This document shows, one piece after another, positions 36,422 through 47,305 of a DNA stretch of 64,000 bases. Numbering within the stretch: position 1 is the stretch's first letter; each line of letters opens with the position of its first letter. Both the position numbers and the translations under genes were made by a program. The DNA is from Rhodobacterales bacterium (GTDB lineage Bacteria; Pseudomonadota; Alphaproteobacteria; Caulobacterales; Hyphomonadaceae), in NCBI GenBank assembly GCA_014763715.1, contig JACXUV010000003.1, forward strand, positions 111,266-175,265. Direction: 5' to 3'. The notes beneath the pieces are model-generated. The model worked only from the letters and a program-made list of their open reading frames with translations, made no database searches and was not told the origin of the DNA.

Positions 36422-37332
36422 TGAGCCAGGCAGACCCGCTTCTCGATCCCACCGGCCGCGTGGAGTCCGTTAACAAGGCGATCGCCGGAGGCCGTTCCCT
36501 CTGGGATGATGCCCGCGCACGCCTGTTCCACAACAAGGCTGCTGTCGCCTCCATGTGGGTACTGGGCGTTCTGGTCGCGATCGCGATCATCGGCCCGATG
36601 GTCTGGGTGCACGATTACCGCACCATTTCCGACGCGCGCGCCATCGCGCCCACTCTGCAGGACTGGCACATCCTGGGCACAGACCTGCAGGGCCGGGACC
36701 TGATGGCCCGCCTGATGATTGGCCTGCGCATCTCGCTGATGGTCGGCGTGGTTGCCACGGCCGTCAGTCTCGTCATCGGCGTCACCTGGGGCGCCACCGC
36801 CGGCTATCTCGGCGGGCGGGTCGACAATTTCATGATGCGCATCGTGGACGTGCTCTACGCCCTGCCCTTCATCTTCTTCGTCATCCTGCTGCTGACCGTG
36901 TTCGAGCGGAACATCTTCCTGATCTTCGCAGCTATCGGCGCGATCGAGTGGCTGACCATGGCGCGGATCGTTCGCGGCCAGACCCTTGCCATCAAGAACA
37001 AGGAATTCATCGAGGCCGCCCGCGCCGCCGGTGTCGGCCGCCCGGCGATTATCCTACGCCACATCCTGCCGAATGTGATCGGCCCGGTGGCGGTGTATGT
37101 GACCCTGACCATTCCGGTTGTGATCCTTGCCGAAAGCTTCCTGTCCTTCCTCGGCCTCGGCGTGAACGAGCCGCTGACCTCGCTCGGCGTGCTGATCTCC
37201 GATGGCGCCGCCCGGATGGAAGAGAAGCCCTGGATGCTCCTCGCTCCGGCCGGCACAATGGCCGTCACCCTGCTCTGCCTGAACTTCATCGGCGACGGCC
37301 TGCGCGACGCGCTGGACCCGAAGGACCGTTAA
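36421..37332 (+). CDS. Peptide-type ABC transporter permease (OppC/DppC-like)
   Basis: 303 aa. Typical OppC layout: a cytoplasmic N-terminus (WDDARARLFHNKAAVASM), a first helix, the periplasmic HILGTDLQGRDLMARLM segment, then five helices with the EAA loop IEAARAAGVGRPAIILRHILPNVIGPV and the SFLSFLGLGV block. It would form the membrane channel with the OppB-like partner. Its stop interlocks by 4 nt with the stop of the convergent NTF2-like gene, so the operon ends here without OppD/F. Confidence 0.9.
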   Translation: MSQADPLLDPTGRVESVNKAIAGGRSLWDDARARLFHNKAAVASMWVLGVLVAIAIIGPMVWVHDYRTISDARAIAPTLQDWHILGTDLQGRDLMARLMIGLRISLMVGVVATAVSLVIGVTWGATAGYLGGRVDNFMMRIVDVLYALPFIFFVILLLTVFERNIFLIFAAIGAIEWLTMARIVRGQTLAIKNKEFIEAARAAGVGRPAIILRHILPNVIGPVAVYVTLTIPVVILAESFLSFLGLGVNEPLTSLGVLISDGAARMEEKPWMLLAPAGTMAVTLLCLNFIGDGLRDALDPKDR

Positions 37333-37736
37333 ACGTCCACAATATTCGTGACGTTCTCGCGGAAGTAATCCAGCAAACCATCTGCCTCATGTGAGATGAT
37401 GAACGTTACGCTCGTCACGTCGCGCTGTCTCTCACCGTAAAAGAACCGCTGATGGAAGCGCGTCAGATGCCAGCCATCTCCCAACGCGAAGACATCAATT
37501 CCCAGCGCTTCAGTTCCCTTGGGGAAGACATCCTGCCCGAGCCGCCCGATAACGCCCATCAAGGCCTCGCGGGAAGTGGCCAGCTGCCAACTTGTATCCG
37601 CCTCATCGCGGAAGTGGTCGATGCGGAAATCCACGTCGTCCGCAATCAATTCGAAGAGCGACAAATCGCCGGCAGCGAACCTGGCAAGCACTTGTCCGAT
37701 GGTCGTCTCCGCCGTCCCGGTGTGGGTGGGTTGCAT
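37329..37736 (-). CDS. NTF2/SnoaL-like small protein
   Basis: 135 aa from the ATG at 37736, with AAAGGAGC at good spacing; the track start at 37784 adds 16 unlikely residues. The pattern (TIGQVLARFAAGDLSLFELIADDVDFRIDHF, then WHLTRFHQRFF) fits the cone-shaped NTF2/SnoaL fold of ligand-binding proteins and small cyclases or isomerases. It is divergent from a LysR gene 95 bp away, which probably controls it. No catalytic residues can be assigned. Confidence 0.7.
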   Translation of the reverse strand: MQPTHTGTAETTIGQVLARFAAGDLSLFELIADDVDFRIDHFRDEADTSWQLATSREALMGVIGRLGQDVFPKGTEALGIDVFALGDGWHLTRFHQRFFYGERQRDVTSVTFIISHEADGLLDYFRENVTNIVDV

Positions 37737-37812
37737 GTTCAAAGCTCCTTTCGCTGTGATGCACCCCATATGCGACCGCCCCAAAACTTAGGAAATTGCT
37801 ATTTTATTTATA

Positions 37813-37827
37813 TTTGATATAGTCAAA
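37813..37827. promoter_or_regulatory. Candidate LysR-binding dyad
   Basis: TTTGA-TATAG-TCAAA in an AT-rich stretch between the divergent lysR and NTF2-like genes, ending 4 nt before the lysR ATG. It contains the T-N11-A spacing of LysR sites. The position suggests autorepression together with control of the NTF2-like gene. Confidence 0.4.
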
Positions 37828-37831
37828 AACT

Positions 37832-38653
37832 ATGATTGACCTGACCACACTGCGCTACTTCACCAGCGCCTTCGAGACCGGCACGTTCAGCCAGGCCGCC
37901 CGCGCAAACGGCGTCAGCCAGCCGACCGTGTCCGCAGCAATCCAGAAACTGGAAGAGACATTGGGCGGGCCTTTGTTTCAGCGATCGAAATCCGGCCTGA
38001 CGGCGACACCGCTGGCACGCAGGCTCTATTCCGATGCAGAGCAGAGCGTCAGCCACCTCTCGACGCTGGAAGCCCGCCTGCGCGACCTGCCGCAGCAGAC
38101 GGTCCGCTTTCATTGCGCCCCCGACATTCTGGTTCAGGGGATCGCTCCGGACCTGAGCCGCGTGCGCCGGAAATCCGCGACTTTGACCTTCAGCTTCACC
38201 GACACCGCAGAAGACAGCGACATTGCCTATTTGTCGGAAGCCTGCGTTCCGGGCAATCATACGTTCATTCCCCTGGCTGAAGAACCCTTCTGCGTCGCTG
38301 TCGCGCGGTTCCACCCGCTCGCCTCCCTGTCCCGGTTACATCTGGACGATCTGCGGGAGTATCCGCTGATACACCGGCCCTATTGCCCGAATGCGGATCA
38401 TATGCAGCTGGTCCCCTCTCTCGCCGCCCCGGTTGCGCAGGCCATGAATGATACGCAACTTCTGGAGCTGGTTGCTGCCGGGCTTGGGATCGCTTTTGTA
38501 CCGCGCTCCCATGGTGATGGACGTGACGACATCACGATTTTGCCTCTGCGAGACGTGGAGACAGGGACACGCAGAATCGGCATTTCGCATCGCAAAACAG
38601 CCTTCGCAAAGGAACTGGCCCAGGAGCTGACACTTACCCGTCCAACGAACTGA
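37832..38653 (+). CDS. LysR family transcriptional regulator
   Basis: 273 aa, slightly shorter than the usual 290-310. The N-terminal winged helix reads LRYFTSAFETGTFSQAARANGVSQPTVSAAIQKLEETLGGPLF, the classical LysR pattern, followed by a periplasmic-binding-protein-like effector domain. It is divergent from the NTF2-like gene and near a palindromic site overlapping its own leader. The effector is unknown. Confidence 0.93.
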   Translation: MIDLTTLRYFTSAFETGTFSQAARANGVSQPTVSAAIQKLEETLGGPLFQRSKSGLTATPLARRLYSDAEQSVSHLSTLEARLRDLPQQTVRFHCAPDILVQGIAPDLSRVRRKSATLTFSFTDTAEDSDIAYLSEACVPGNHTFIPLAEEPFCVAVARFHPLASLSRLHLDDLREYPLIHRPYCPNADHMQLVPSLAAPVAQAMNDTQLLELVAAGLGIAFVPRSHGDGRDDITILPLRDVETGTRRIGISHRKTAFAKELAQELTLTRPTN

Positions 38654-38796
38654 TGGCGCCGACCGGAAGGCGCTGGATCCGAAAGCGCCTTCAGCTGTAA
38701 GTTTTTGTGTCCTGCCGGGCACATACTGACCTGAAACGCCCCTGACGGGATTGGTTTTTTCTATCGGCGCCCCATCTCTTCTGCATCCCGAAATTC

Positions 38797-40038
38797 ATGC
38801 AAGAGGCGGCCCGTTTGGCGCTATTCCTGTTTCTTTGCAGCCTGGTCGTCTTTACCAGCTTTGCCATGATGCCGCTGGCGCGCCGGGCGGGCGCGCCTTT
38901 CCTGCTGCTGGCCCTGCTCATCGGCATGCTGCTCGGAGAGGATGGCCCCGGCGGGATCCAGTTCAGCAATTTCAGCCTGGCCTTTGATCTGGGCAGCGTG
39001 GCCCTTGCGGTCATCCTGTTTGCCGGCGGGCTGGAGGCCGAGCGCTCGGTCTTCCGCACAGCAGGCATTCCGGCTGTCAGCCTGGCCACACTCGGTGTGC
39101 TGATCACAGGCGCGGTGACCGGGATTGCCGCCACCTTCATCCTGAACCTGCCCTGGCTGCAGGGCCTGCTGCTGGGCGCTGCCGTTGCCTCGACCGATGC
39201 CGCAGCGACGTTCCTTCTGGTCCAGCAGAGCGGCGTGAACCTGCGCCAGAAACTGCGGGACACGCTGATGCTGGAATCCGGGATCAACGACCCGATGGCC
39301 ATCTTCCTCACTGTCTCCCTCACCATGCTGGTCGCGGCCCAGCCTGCAGACGCGACAGCTGACCTGGCCGGTTTTGCCCTCTTCCTTGCCCAGCAGGCCG
39401 GGATCGGCCTTGTGGCGGGGCTTGGCGGCGGACGGCTGCTCGCCTGGCTGACGGACCGGCTGAGCCTGCCCATGGGCACTTATCCGGCGATGACGCTTTC
39501 CGGCGCGCTGACCATCTATGCGGGCACCACACTTCTGGGCGGCAGCGGCTTCCTGGCGGTCTATCTCGCCGGGTTCATGCTGAAGGCCTATCTGCGCCGG
39601 CCGATCGACCGGATTGAGGATTTCAACGAGGCGTTCCAGTGGCTGTGCCAGATGGTGCTCTTCCTGATGCTGGGCCTTTTGGTGACGCCGAGCGCGTTGC
39701 TGAAGGATTTCTGGCCGGCGATTGCCTGCGCCGGCGTTCTCATGCTGGTCGCCCGGCCGCTGGCCGTGTTCGCCAGCGTGGGCTGGATGGGCTTTTCGCT
39801 GAAGGAAAACATGTTCCTCAGCTGGGTCGGCCTGCGCGGGGCCGTTCCCGTGCTGCTGGCCATCTACCCCGTCATTGCGCCGGGGCCGGTGACGGTCGGC
39901 TTTTTCAACATCGTGTTCGTCATCGTCACGGTGTCCCTGATTGCGCAGGGCTGGACGATTTCACAGGCGGCGCGCTGGCTGAAGCTCGGCGATACGCCGG
40001 AGCCCCAGACAACACAGGCTGAGCCTGCCCGGACCTAG
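38797..40038 (+). CDS. CPA1-type Na+(K+)/H+ antiporter
   Basis: 413 aa with about 12 hydrophobic helices. The transport core includes AAVASTDAAATFLLV and LMLESGINDPMAIFLT, which carry the conserved acidic residues (ESGINDP) of CPA1 exchangers, followed by SWVGLRGAVPVLLAIYPVI. It resembles NhaP2/CvrA-type K+/H+ antiporters but stops after the membrane part, without the cytoplasmic TrkA_C and CorC domains of the 570-residue members. The ATG lacks a strong ribosome site. Its TAG interlocks by 4 nt with the convergent DUF1499 stop. Confidence 0.9.
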   Translation: MQEAARLALFLFLCSLVVFTSFAMMPLARRAGAPFLLLALLIGMLLGEDGPGGIQFSNFSLAFDLGSVALAVILFAGGLEAERSVFRTAGIPAVSLATLGVLITGAVTGIAATFILNLPWLQGLLLGAAVASTDAAATFLLVQQSGVNLRQKLRDTLMLESGINDPMAIFLTVSLTMLVAAQPADATADLAGFALFLAQQAGIGLVAGLGGGRLLAWLTDRLSLPMGTYPAMTLSGALTIYAGTTLLGGSGFLAVYLAGFMLKAYLRRPIDRIEDFNEAFQWLCQMVLFLMLGLLVTPSALLKDFWPAIACAGVLMLVARPLAVFASVGWMGFSLKENMFLSWVGLRGAVPVLLAIYPVIAPGPVTVGFFNIVFVIVTVSLIAQGWTISQAARWLKLGDTPEPQTTQAEPART

Positions 40039-40904
40039 CCGATCCGCGCTTCGAGATCTTCCAGGAAAAGTTTCACCCGCTTGGCATTGGCGCCAAGATC
40101 CGACAGGCCGACGCGGCTGACGGAGCGGACATCGATGCGGGATCCGCCTTCGCCTTCCGGCAGCACACGGATCATGACGTCGTCCTTGAACTCGAACCAG
40201 AAGGAGGTTTCCGTCGCCTCGATGCGGCCTTCTTCAGGCTCGGCTGTGACGATCGTCCAGCCTTTGGCATTCACCGTGTCGAGCGCGGCCTGGTAGGCCA
40301 TATCGAATGGAACGGATGGCAGGACCAGCGTTTCCAGATGCGGATACGGCGCGGAGACTTCCTTCTTCTGGCGCTCCGGATTGAACTCCGCCTCTTCCTG
40401 CACTTCGGAAACGAGGCGGCCTTCCATGCCGGGCCAGCTGCCCTTGGCCCGGTCGCTGATCACCGGGGCTTCCTCGATCTCATTCCCGGCATCTGTCGAC
40501 GCACGGGCGGAAAGGAGCGCCGCAGTGGGCATGATCGGATGGGTCCAGTCGGTCTGGATATCGTGCAGCGGCGGCAGGCGTTTCGCATTTTCCTTCGTCG
40601 CATAGAGCCGCCCCATGGAGAGGCCGGAGACAAGCAAGGCTGCCAGCGCCAGCATGAAGGGCCGCTTGCGCGGGGCCATGACCAGCGACACGATGATCGC
40701 GAGCGCCGAAATGGCGAGCGCCGTCATAACGATCTTCGGGCCCCAGCCCATGGCCAGCTTGCTGAAGCCGACCCGCCACCCCCAGAGGCCGAGCTTTGTG
40801 CCCCCGGCGGCGATGAAGAACCACAATGCGCCGAAGACCGCAAAGGCCAGCGCAAAAGCCGAAAACCGGCCGCGCCAGCCGCCATTCTCGTCCGTATTGG
40901 TCAT
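40035..40904 (-). CDS. DUF1499 membrane protein
   Basis: 289 aa. Two or three hydrophobic helices span residues about 15-105. The C-terminal soluble domain shows the DUF1499 pattern: PPLHDIQTDWTHP, then YQAALDTVNAKGWTIV, EGRIEATETSFWFEFKDDVMIRV and GSRIDVRSVSRVGLSDLGANAKRV. Function is unknown for the family. An upstream ATG has GGAGGG at 9 nt. It is not obviously in an operon. Confidence 0.85.
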   Translation of the reverse strand: MTNTDENGGWRGRFSAFALAFAVFGALWFFIAAGGTKLGLWGWRVGFSKLAMGWGPKIVMTALAISALAIIVSLVMAPRKRPFMLALAALLVSGLSMGRLYATKENAKRLPPLHDIQTDWTHPIMPTAALLSARASTDAGNEIEEAPVISDRAKGSWPGMEGRLVSEVQEEAEFNPERQKKEVSAPYPHLETLVLPSVPFDMAYQAALDTVNAKGWTIVTAEPEEGRIEATETSFWFEFKDDVMIRVLPEGEGGSRIDVRSVSRVGLSDLGANAKRVKLFLEDLEARIG

Positions 40905-41065
40905 GGGGGACCCTCCCTGCTGTTGTGCTGAGGCATAGCCTGCCCCGGCCCGCTTGTCGCCCCTTCAGGATCAAGAGTGCGTGATCCGGCCGTAACGCTT
41001 TGCGCAGCAGGTTTGCCCGGAAACGCCTCTGGCGCTCCGGCAAATGCACCTGATTGTGGATGAGG

Positions 41066-41659
41066 TCAGCTGGAATCCGGCCAATCTTTCAGGGCTTCGG
41101 TCAGCTGCACGGTGAGGCCACCCGAGATGAGGGCGAGATCAGCAGGAAAGCTGTGCGTATTCGGGATCGGAACGATGTAAGGCTTCGGCTCACCCTCAGC
41201 CTTCTGACGCTGCAGCGTACGGGCAAGGCACTTCGCCCGGCGTTGTGCATTCTTCAAGGTTTCGAGCATGGCCTGCCAGCGGTCGATCAGCGGTTCAGCC
41301 AGAACGGGGCCTTGATCCGGCACCGTCTGCGGGCCTCTAAGGAAGCACGGCGTTTCACCTGCCACCGTCGGCACGAGCGAGAAGGTGCAGGTCTTCTTCT
41401 TCACCTCGCCTTCAGTCTTTTCGAAATAGTTCGAGCCCATGCGCGGCTTTACCGGCGCAAGCTCCACCTGCAATGCCATGAGGAAGATCAGACGGCGGAG
41501 CAGAATGGCGAGCCGCTTCAGTTCTGCCGAGACGCGCCGTTTCACAGTTTTGGAGATCCGCTCCGGCACCTGATGCAGGTCCGCATGCACGCCAACTTTC
41601 GCGATGGCGTAGGCAAGCGTTTTCCTGGCGTGGGAGAGAAAATCGGTGAGGTCTGTCAT
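41066..41659 (-). CDS. Hypothetical protein, 197 aa
   Basis: The start was placed at the ATG at 41659 (MTDLTDFLSHARKTLAYA); the 254-aa track version adds 57 low-complexity residues without family character. The protein is basic, with a predicted helical N-terminal half (AELKRLAILLRRLIFLMALQVEL) and a motif KARTLQRQK-like basic stretch. There is no signal peptide. I recognise no family. It is divergent from the cytochrome lipoprotein gene 200 bp away. Confidence 0.6.
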   Translation of the reverse strand: MTDLTDFLSHARKTLAYAIAKVGVHADLHQVPERISKTVKRRVSAELKRLAILLRRLIFLMALQVELAPVKPRMGSNYFEKTEGEVKKKTCTFSLVPTVAGETPCFLRGPQTVPDQGPVLAEPLIDRWQAMLETLKNAQRRAKCLARTLQRQKAEGEPKPYIVPIPNTHSFPADLALISGGLTVQLTEALKDWPDSS

Positions 41660-41859
41660 GGGGCAGAGCGTGGCATGAGGACCTATCCGGGAGGATAGAG
41701 CACGGCCCTCGCACGCCACTTTCCTTTGAAAGACGAGCGATCCCGCATGTGGAGGGCGAGGGATAAGCGCGAAATTATCCCCCACCCCGCGAATTTTTAT
41801 ATTTGCCCGCAACCGGTTTCTCTGGGACATTGAAGGGACCCAACAAAGGAGGGTCCAGA

Positions 41860-42216
41860 ATGCGCCGTTTCGTATTTCTCATCGTGCCGCTGGTTCTGGC
41901 GGGGTGTGAGGGGATGGAAGTCCGGGAGTCACAAAAAGCCCCGCTGTCGCAGCAAATTTCGGAAGGGCGCGGTGTCGCCTCTGCCGTCTGCGCCAATTGC
42001 CATGGCCTCGACCAGCAGGATGCCCTGCGCGCCGATACCCCGGCCTTGCGTTATGTGCTGAACAATTACGATGCCGATACGCTGCATGAGAATTTCGAGG
42101 AAGGCCTGAAAGTGGGCCACCCGGACATGCCGCAATTCCATTTCGGCCCACTGGGCGCAGATGTGCTGCTGACCTACCTGAAGAGCATTCAGGAGCCGCA
42201 GCCCGCCGAAGGCTGA
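41860..42216 (+). CDS. c-type cytochrome lipoprotein (first of tandem pair)
   Basis: 118 aa from the ATG at 41860, with AAAGGAGGG upstream. The first 16 residues form a lipoprotein signal ending LVLAGC. One heme site CANCH follows near residue 46, and the likely axial Met lies in GHPDMPQF. It is a monoheme class I-like cytochrome anchored to a membrane on the periplasmic side, probably for electron transfer. The next gene encodes a close paralog; no oxidase gene is near. Confidence 0.88.
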   Translation: MRRFVFLIVPLVLAGCEGMEVRESQKAPLSQQISEGRGVASAVCANCHGLDQQDALRADTPALRYVLNNYDADTLHENFEEGLKVGHPDMPQFHFGPLGADVLLTYLKSIQEPQPAEG

Positions 42217-42314
42217 GCCCCTGCCCGTAAAGCGTGCCCTGCGTGACTTTCGCCGATTGCGCGCAGGGCCGCATCGGGCGATCATTGGAGCCGTGTTCCG
42301 AAGAGGAGAGCGCC

Positions 42315-42734
42315 ATGCGCCGCCTGATGATTGCCCTTGTGCCCCTCGCCCTGGTGGCCTGCGCCCAGACCCCGCCGGGCGTGACCGAAGAGATTGAAGA
42401 GATCGAAGTCTCGCCGGAAGAAAATCTCGGCCTGACCGGCCTGCCCGTGGCCGAGGAAATCGAGCTTGGCCGCCAGATCGCGTCATCCCAGTGCGCCGAC
42501 TGCCATGGCCTCGACAAGGAAGACTCCCGGCGGCCGGAAGCCCCGGCGCTGCGCCACGTGCTGGCCGACTATGATGGCGACGCCCTGGCAGAGGATTTCC
42601 GCGACGGACTGAAAGTCGGCCACCCGGAAATGCCGCAATTCCAGTTCGGGCCGAAAAGCACCGACCTGTTGCTGAGCTACCTGATCAGCATTCAGGAAGC
42701 AGACCCAGCTATCCACGTCTCCGACGAGGGCTGA
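42315..42734 (+). CDS. c-type cytochrome lipoprotein (second of tandem pair)
   Basis: 139 aa from the ATG at 42315, which has GAGGAGAG before it; the track start lies 81 nt earlier. A lipoprotein signal ends LALVAC. An acidic linker (VTEEIEEIEVSPEEN) precedes the heme motif CADCH, and GHPEMPQF provides the probable axial Met. The sequence from the heme on parallels the upstream gene (GLKVGHP, MPQF, FGP, SIQE), so the pair arose by duplication. The acidic linker is the main difference. Confidence 0.88.
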   Translation: MRRLMIALVPLALVACAQTPPGVTEEIEEIEVSPEENLGLTGLPVAEEIELGRQIASSQCADCHGLDKEDSRRPEAPALRHVLADYDGDALAEDFRDGLKVGHPEMPQFQFGPKSTDLLLSYLISIQEADPAIHVSDEG

Positions 42735-42756
42735 GGCCGGCGCAGCGCCTCCACGC

Positions 42757-43530
42757 TTACCTCGTCTGGCCGCCATCCACCGGCAGCACGGCGCCGGTGA
42801 TGAAACTGGCGAGCGGGCTCAGCAGGTAGGCGGCGGCAGAGCCGATTTCGTCCGGCCGGCCGAAACGCTGCAGCGGCACTTCGCGGCGGATCCAGCGGGT
42901 CCACGCATCGCCGCGCGGGCCGGTGGAGCGCTCTTCCCAATCCCCGCCGGGGAAGATGATGTTGCCGGGGGCAATCGCATTCACACGCACGCCGGAAGGG
43001 CCGGCAATACGGGCCAGTTCCTTGGCGAGATGGTTCATTGCCGCCTTCGACGTGCCATAAGTGACCGGTGTGCCAAGCGCGCCGAGCCCGGCAATCGACG
43101 AGATCATCAGGATCGAGCCTTCGCCGCGCGGCTCCATCTTGCGCAAGGACGACCGGGCGAGTCGGAAGGCGCTGTCGAGGCTCTGCTGCAGGCCCGCCGT
43201 CCAGGTATCGTCGTCCACCTCATATCCGGGCGGACACGGATGAAGCCCGACATTGGCCACCGCGCCCCAGAGAGGATCGAACTCATGCTCGATCGCCTCG
43301 ACCATGTCGTCGATGGTGCGGCTGTCGCGCAAATCCCCTGCCCGGGCCCAGACGCGGTGTTCGCCATATTCGGCCGCGAGCCGGGCACGCTGGGCTTCCA
43401 GCGCCTCTTCCCCGCGTGCCGCCATGGCAACCTTTGCGCCTTCGGCCAGCAGGGCCTCGACGATACCAAGGCCGATGCCGCGGCTCGCGCCGGCAACAAA
43501 GACCACTTTATCCTTCAGGCCAAGATCCAT
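42757..43530 (-). CDS. SDR family oxidoreductase
   Basis: 257 aa classical short-chain dehydrogenase. The cofactor loop is [12 protein letters not shown], and the catalytic Tyr and Lys are in [12 protein letters not shown], with the Ser in MISSIAG. It ends [13 protein letters not shown] as usual in this family. It follows an acyl-CoA synthetase gene by 5 nt on the same strand, suggesting a linked role in acyl or alcohol metabolism. Substrate unknown. Confidence 0.9.
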   Translation of the reverse strand: MDLGLKDKVVFVAGASRGIGLGIVEALLAEGAKVAMAARGEEALEAQRARLAAEYGEHRVWARAGDLRDSRTIDDMVEAIEHEFDPLWGAVANVGLHPCPPGYEVDDDTWTAGLQQSLDSAFRLARSSLRKMEPRGEGSILMISSIAGLGALGTPVTYGTSKAAMNHLAKELARIAGPSGVRVNAIAPGNIIFPGGDWEERSTGPRGDAWTRWIRREVPLQRFGRPDEIGSAAAYLLSPLASFITGAVLPVDGGQTR

Positions 43531-43535
43531 CGCGC

Positions 43536-45161
<1,626 letters not shown>

Positions 45162-45260
45162 GCCGTATCCTCCTCTTCCGCCGCTTTGGCGTCATTGTCC
45201 TGTAACCGAAGTGTGTGTATTCGCGCGGGTGACGCTAGGCAAGGAATTGAGGGTCGCACC

Positions 45261-46199
45261 ATGAAAAGATTTGCATTTTCCGTGATATCTATTGCAGTTG
45301 CGGCTTGTGGAGCGCCCCAGGCGGGCGGCCCGGATGCCCCCGCGGATGCAGCAAGCATTACCCCCTCCGTCCTGCCCCTTCCGGAATATTTTGACTGCCT
45401 TCGCGAGAATAAGGGCATGGCCATTGCCGCCCACCGGGGCGGACCGGATACAGGCTTCCCCGAGAATGCCATCGAGACCTTCCAGCATGGCTTCGACCGC
45501 GGCATCCGCGTCTTCGAGATCGACATCGCCGAAACGAAGGACGGCGTGCTGACCCTGATGCATGACGACCGCCTGAACCGCACCACAACCGGCCGCGGCT
45601 ATGTCTCCGACACCGACTGGGAGACGATGAGCGGCCTGGAACTGGAAGACAATGACGGGCGGCGCACCGGCTTCCATCCGCCGAAATTCACCGATGTCTT
45701 GCTGTGGGCGAAAAAGACCGGCGCCGTGCTGGAGCTGGACAAGAAGCCGACCACCAGCTTCCGCAACATCGCCGCTGCCGTGAAGGCCGCAGGCGCGGAA
45801 GAGAATGTGATCTTCATCTCCTATGATGACGACCAGGCCGCCGAGATCGCCGCCATCAATCCCGGCCTGATGATGACCGCCACTGCCTATGGCGATCAGG
45901 ATGTCGCCAAGCTGGAAGCCCGGGGCGTGGACCGCACCCGCCTCATCGGCTGGACCGGCACGAAAAAGACGAGACCAGCCGCCTGGAGACGGTTGAAAAA
46001 GGTCGGCGTCGAAGCCGCCTTCGGCACGCTGGGACGGGCCGGCGAACGGCTGGACGATGTCTATCTCGCCGATGGCGACGGCTCGGAATATGACGCCCTC
46101 GCCGCCGACGGCCTCGTCCTTCTGGCGACGGACGAGCCCTATCGTGTGGCGGACCTGATCAAGGCAGACGATGTTGGCCGCGAGGCCTGCGGGCGTTAG
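45261..46199 (+). CDS. Glycerophosphodiester phosphodiesterase lipoprotein
   Basis: 312 aa from the ATG at 45261 (MKRFAFSVISIAVAACGAP), hidden in the track inside a 1043-aa ORF that begins at 43068. The signal ends in a lipobox VAAC. The GDPD domain shows IAAHRGGPDTGFPENAIE, FEIDIAETKDG and MHDDRLNRTT, which hold the catalytic His residues and metal-binding Glu/Asp. It would cleave glycerophosphodiesters in the periplasm, anchored by lipid. Its stop interlocks by 4 nt with the convergent DUF4345-like gene. Confidence 0.9.
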   Translation: MKRFAFSVISIAVAACGAPQAGGPDAPADAASITPSVLPLPEYFDCLRENKGMAIAAHRGGPDTGFPENAIETFQHGFDRGIRVFEIDIAETKDGVLTLMHDDRLNRTTTGRGYVSDTDWETMSGLELEDNDGRRTGFHPPKFTDVLLWAKKTGAVLELDKKPTTSFRNIAAAVKAAGAEENVIFISYDDDQAAEIAAINPGLMMTATAYGDQDVAKLEARGVDRTRLIGWTGTKKTRPAAWRRLKKVGVEAAFGTLGRAGERLDDVYLADGDGSEYDALAADGLVLLATDEPYRVADLIKADDVGREACGR

Positions 46200-46573
46200 G
46201 CCTTAACCGCCACCGCGCGCTGCCACAGGACGAAGATCACCGGCACGACAAGCTCAATGCCCATGCCGACGACAAGATCCTGTGAGGGCGCGCCCAGCGT
46301 CATGTAGGAAACGACACGTCCGAGACCGCCGATGAAGATGGCCGCGCTGACCAGCAGCAGCGTGCGGCCATGCTTTTCAATGGCCGGAATGATGGACCAC
46401 ATCATGAAACTGACGACCAGGTACATGCCCGAAAAGTACCGGTACTGATTGTCGAGATCGACGGTGACACCCTCCGGCGACAGGCGCCCTGCCCCGGCCA
46501 GGAACCCCAGCAGCGCAAACGCTACCGGAATAAGTGAAAAGACGCCGAGCGCGATCTGCAGGCCACGTTTCAT
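46196..46573 (-). CDS. Small membrane protein, DUF4345-like
   Basis: 125 aa from the ATG at 46573, with GGGGAGG upstream. Four hydrophobic segments are spread over the protein, and the middle reads NQYRYFSGMYLVVSFMMWSIIP, resembling DUF4345 proteins. Function is unknown. The track start (46636) adds 21 residues in front of the ribosome site and was rejected. Confidence 0.75.
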   Translation of the reverse strand: MKRGLQIALGVFSLIPVAFALLGFLAGAGRLSPEGVTVDLDNQYRYFSGMYLVVSFMMWSIIPAIEKHGRTLLLVSAAIFIGGLGRVVSYMTLGAPSQDLVVGMGIELVVPVIFVLWQRAVAVKA

Positions 46574-46852
46574 GAAATACCTCCCCTGATGCGCGGCCAA
46601 GTATTGCCACGCGACATGCCAATAGATAGCCGCCACTGCACCCGCATGGCAATGATTGACGTTGCGTCCCGGAAGGATTATGTGGCGCGCAGGTTAAGGA
46701 CACCTGCCGCTCGCGAGACATTTGTCTTACGGTGAAGATCCTCCGGTGCGACAGCGCCGCGATACGGCAAAGACGGAACACCGGTCCACCCGGCAGTCCC
46801 GCGGCAAGGCGAGCCCCGCTGAAAAGCGACTGCCCGGACAAGGATGATTCCG

Positions 46853-47305
46853 ATGTCTTACATATCGATCTCAAATCGCGACCAGGCCAAGGCCCGTGCG
46901 CGTGAATTGCGGGCGGAACTGGCAGCGGCCGGTACGCCCATCTCTCATTCCGAAGCGCTGGAACATGTCGCGAAGGAACTTGGCTATCGCGACTGGAACA
47001 CGGCTTCGGCCCGCCTGTCGAACCTGCCGGAAGTGTTGCTGCAGGTCGGCGACCAGGTGGCTGGCCGTTACCTGAAGCAGGCCTTCGATGGCCGCGTCCT
47101 GGCAGTGCGTGAAATGGCGGGCGGCTCGGCATTCGAGGTGACCCTCGAATTCGACGAACCGGTCGACGTGGTCGAGTTCGACAGCTTCTCGGCCTTCCGC
47201 AAGCGGGTCACCGCGACGGTCTCCTCCGCTGGCGTTTCCTTCTCGAAGACCAGCGATGGCGTTCCGCATCTCGTGGTGGAACGCACATCGATCGGGCTGG
47301 TCTGA
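46853..47305 (+). CDS. Glyoxalase_8-type small protein
   Basis: 150 aa from the ATG at 46853, 9 nt after AAGGA; an ATG at 46844 sits too near that site. The N-terminal ARELRAELAAAGTPISHSEALEHVAKELGYRDWNTASA is the characteristic block of a family named after its link to glyoxalases. The C-terminal half is beta-rich (VTLEFDEPVDVVEF). Activity is unknown. Its stop shares one base with the start of the next gene, indicating coupling. Confidence 0.75.
   Translation: MSYISISNRDQAKARARELRAELAAAGTPISHSEALEHVAKELGYRDWNTASARLSNLPEVLLQVGDQVAGRYLKQAFDGRVLAVREMAGGSAFEVTLEFDEPVDVVEFDSFSAFRKRVTATVSSAGVSFSKTSDGVPHLVVERTSIGLV

Noticed and set aside
46656-46684. Promoter TTGACG-17-TATGTG before the Glyoxalase_8-type gene
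   Set aside because: Only the -35 half is good; it is 170 nt from the start, so it was not listed.
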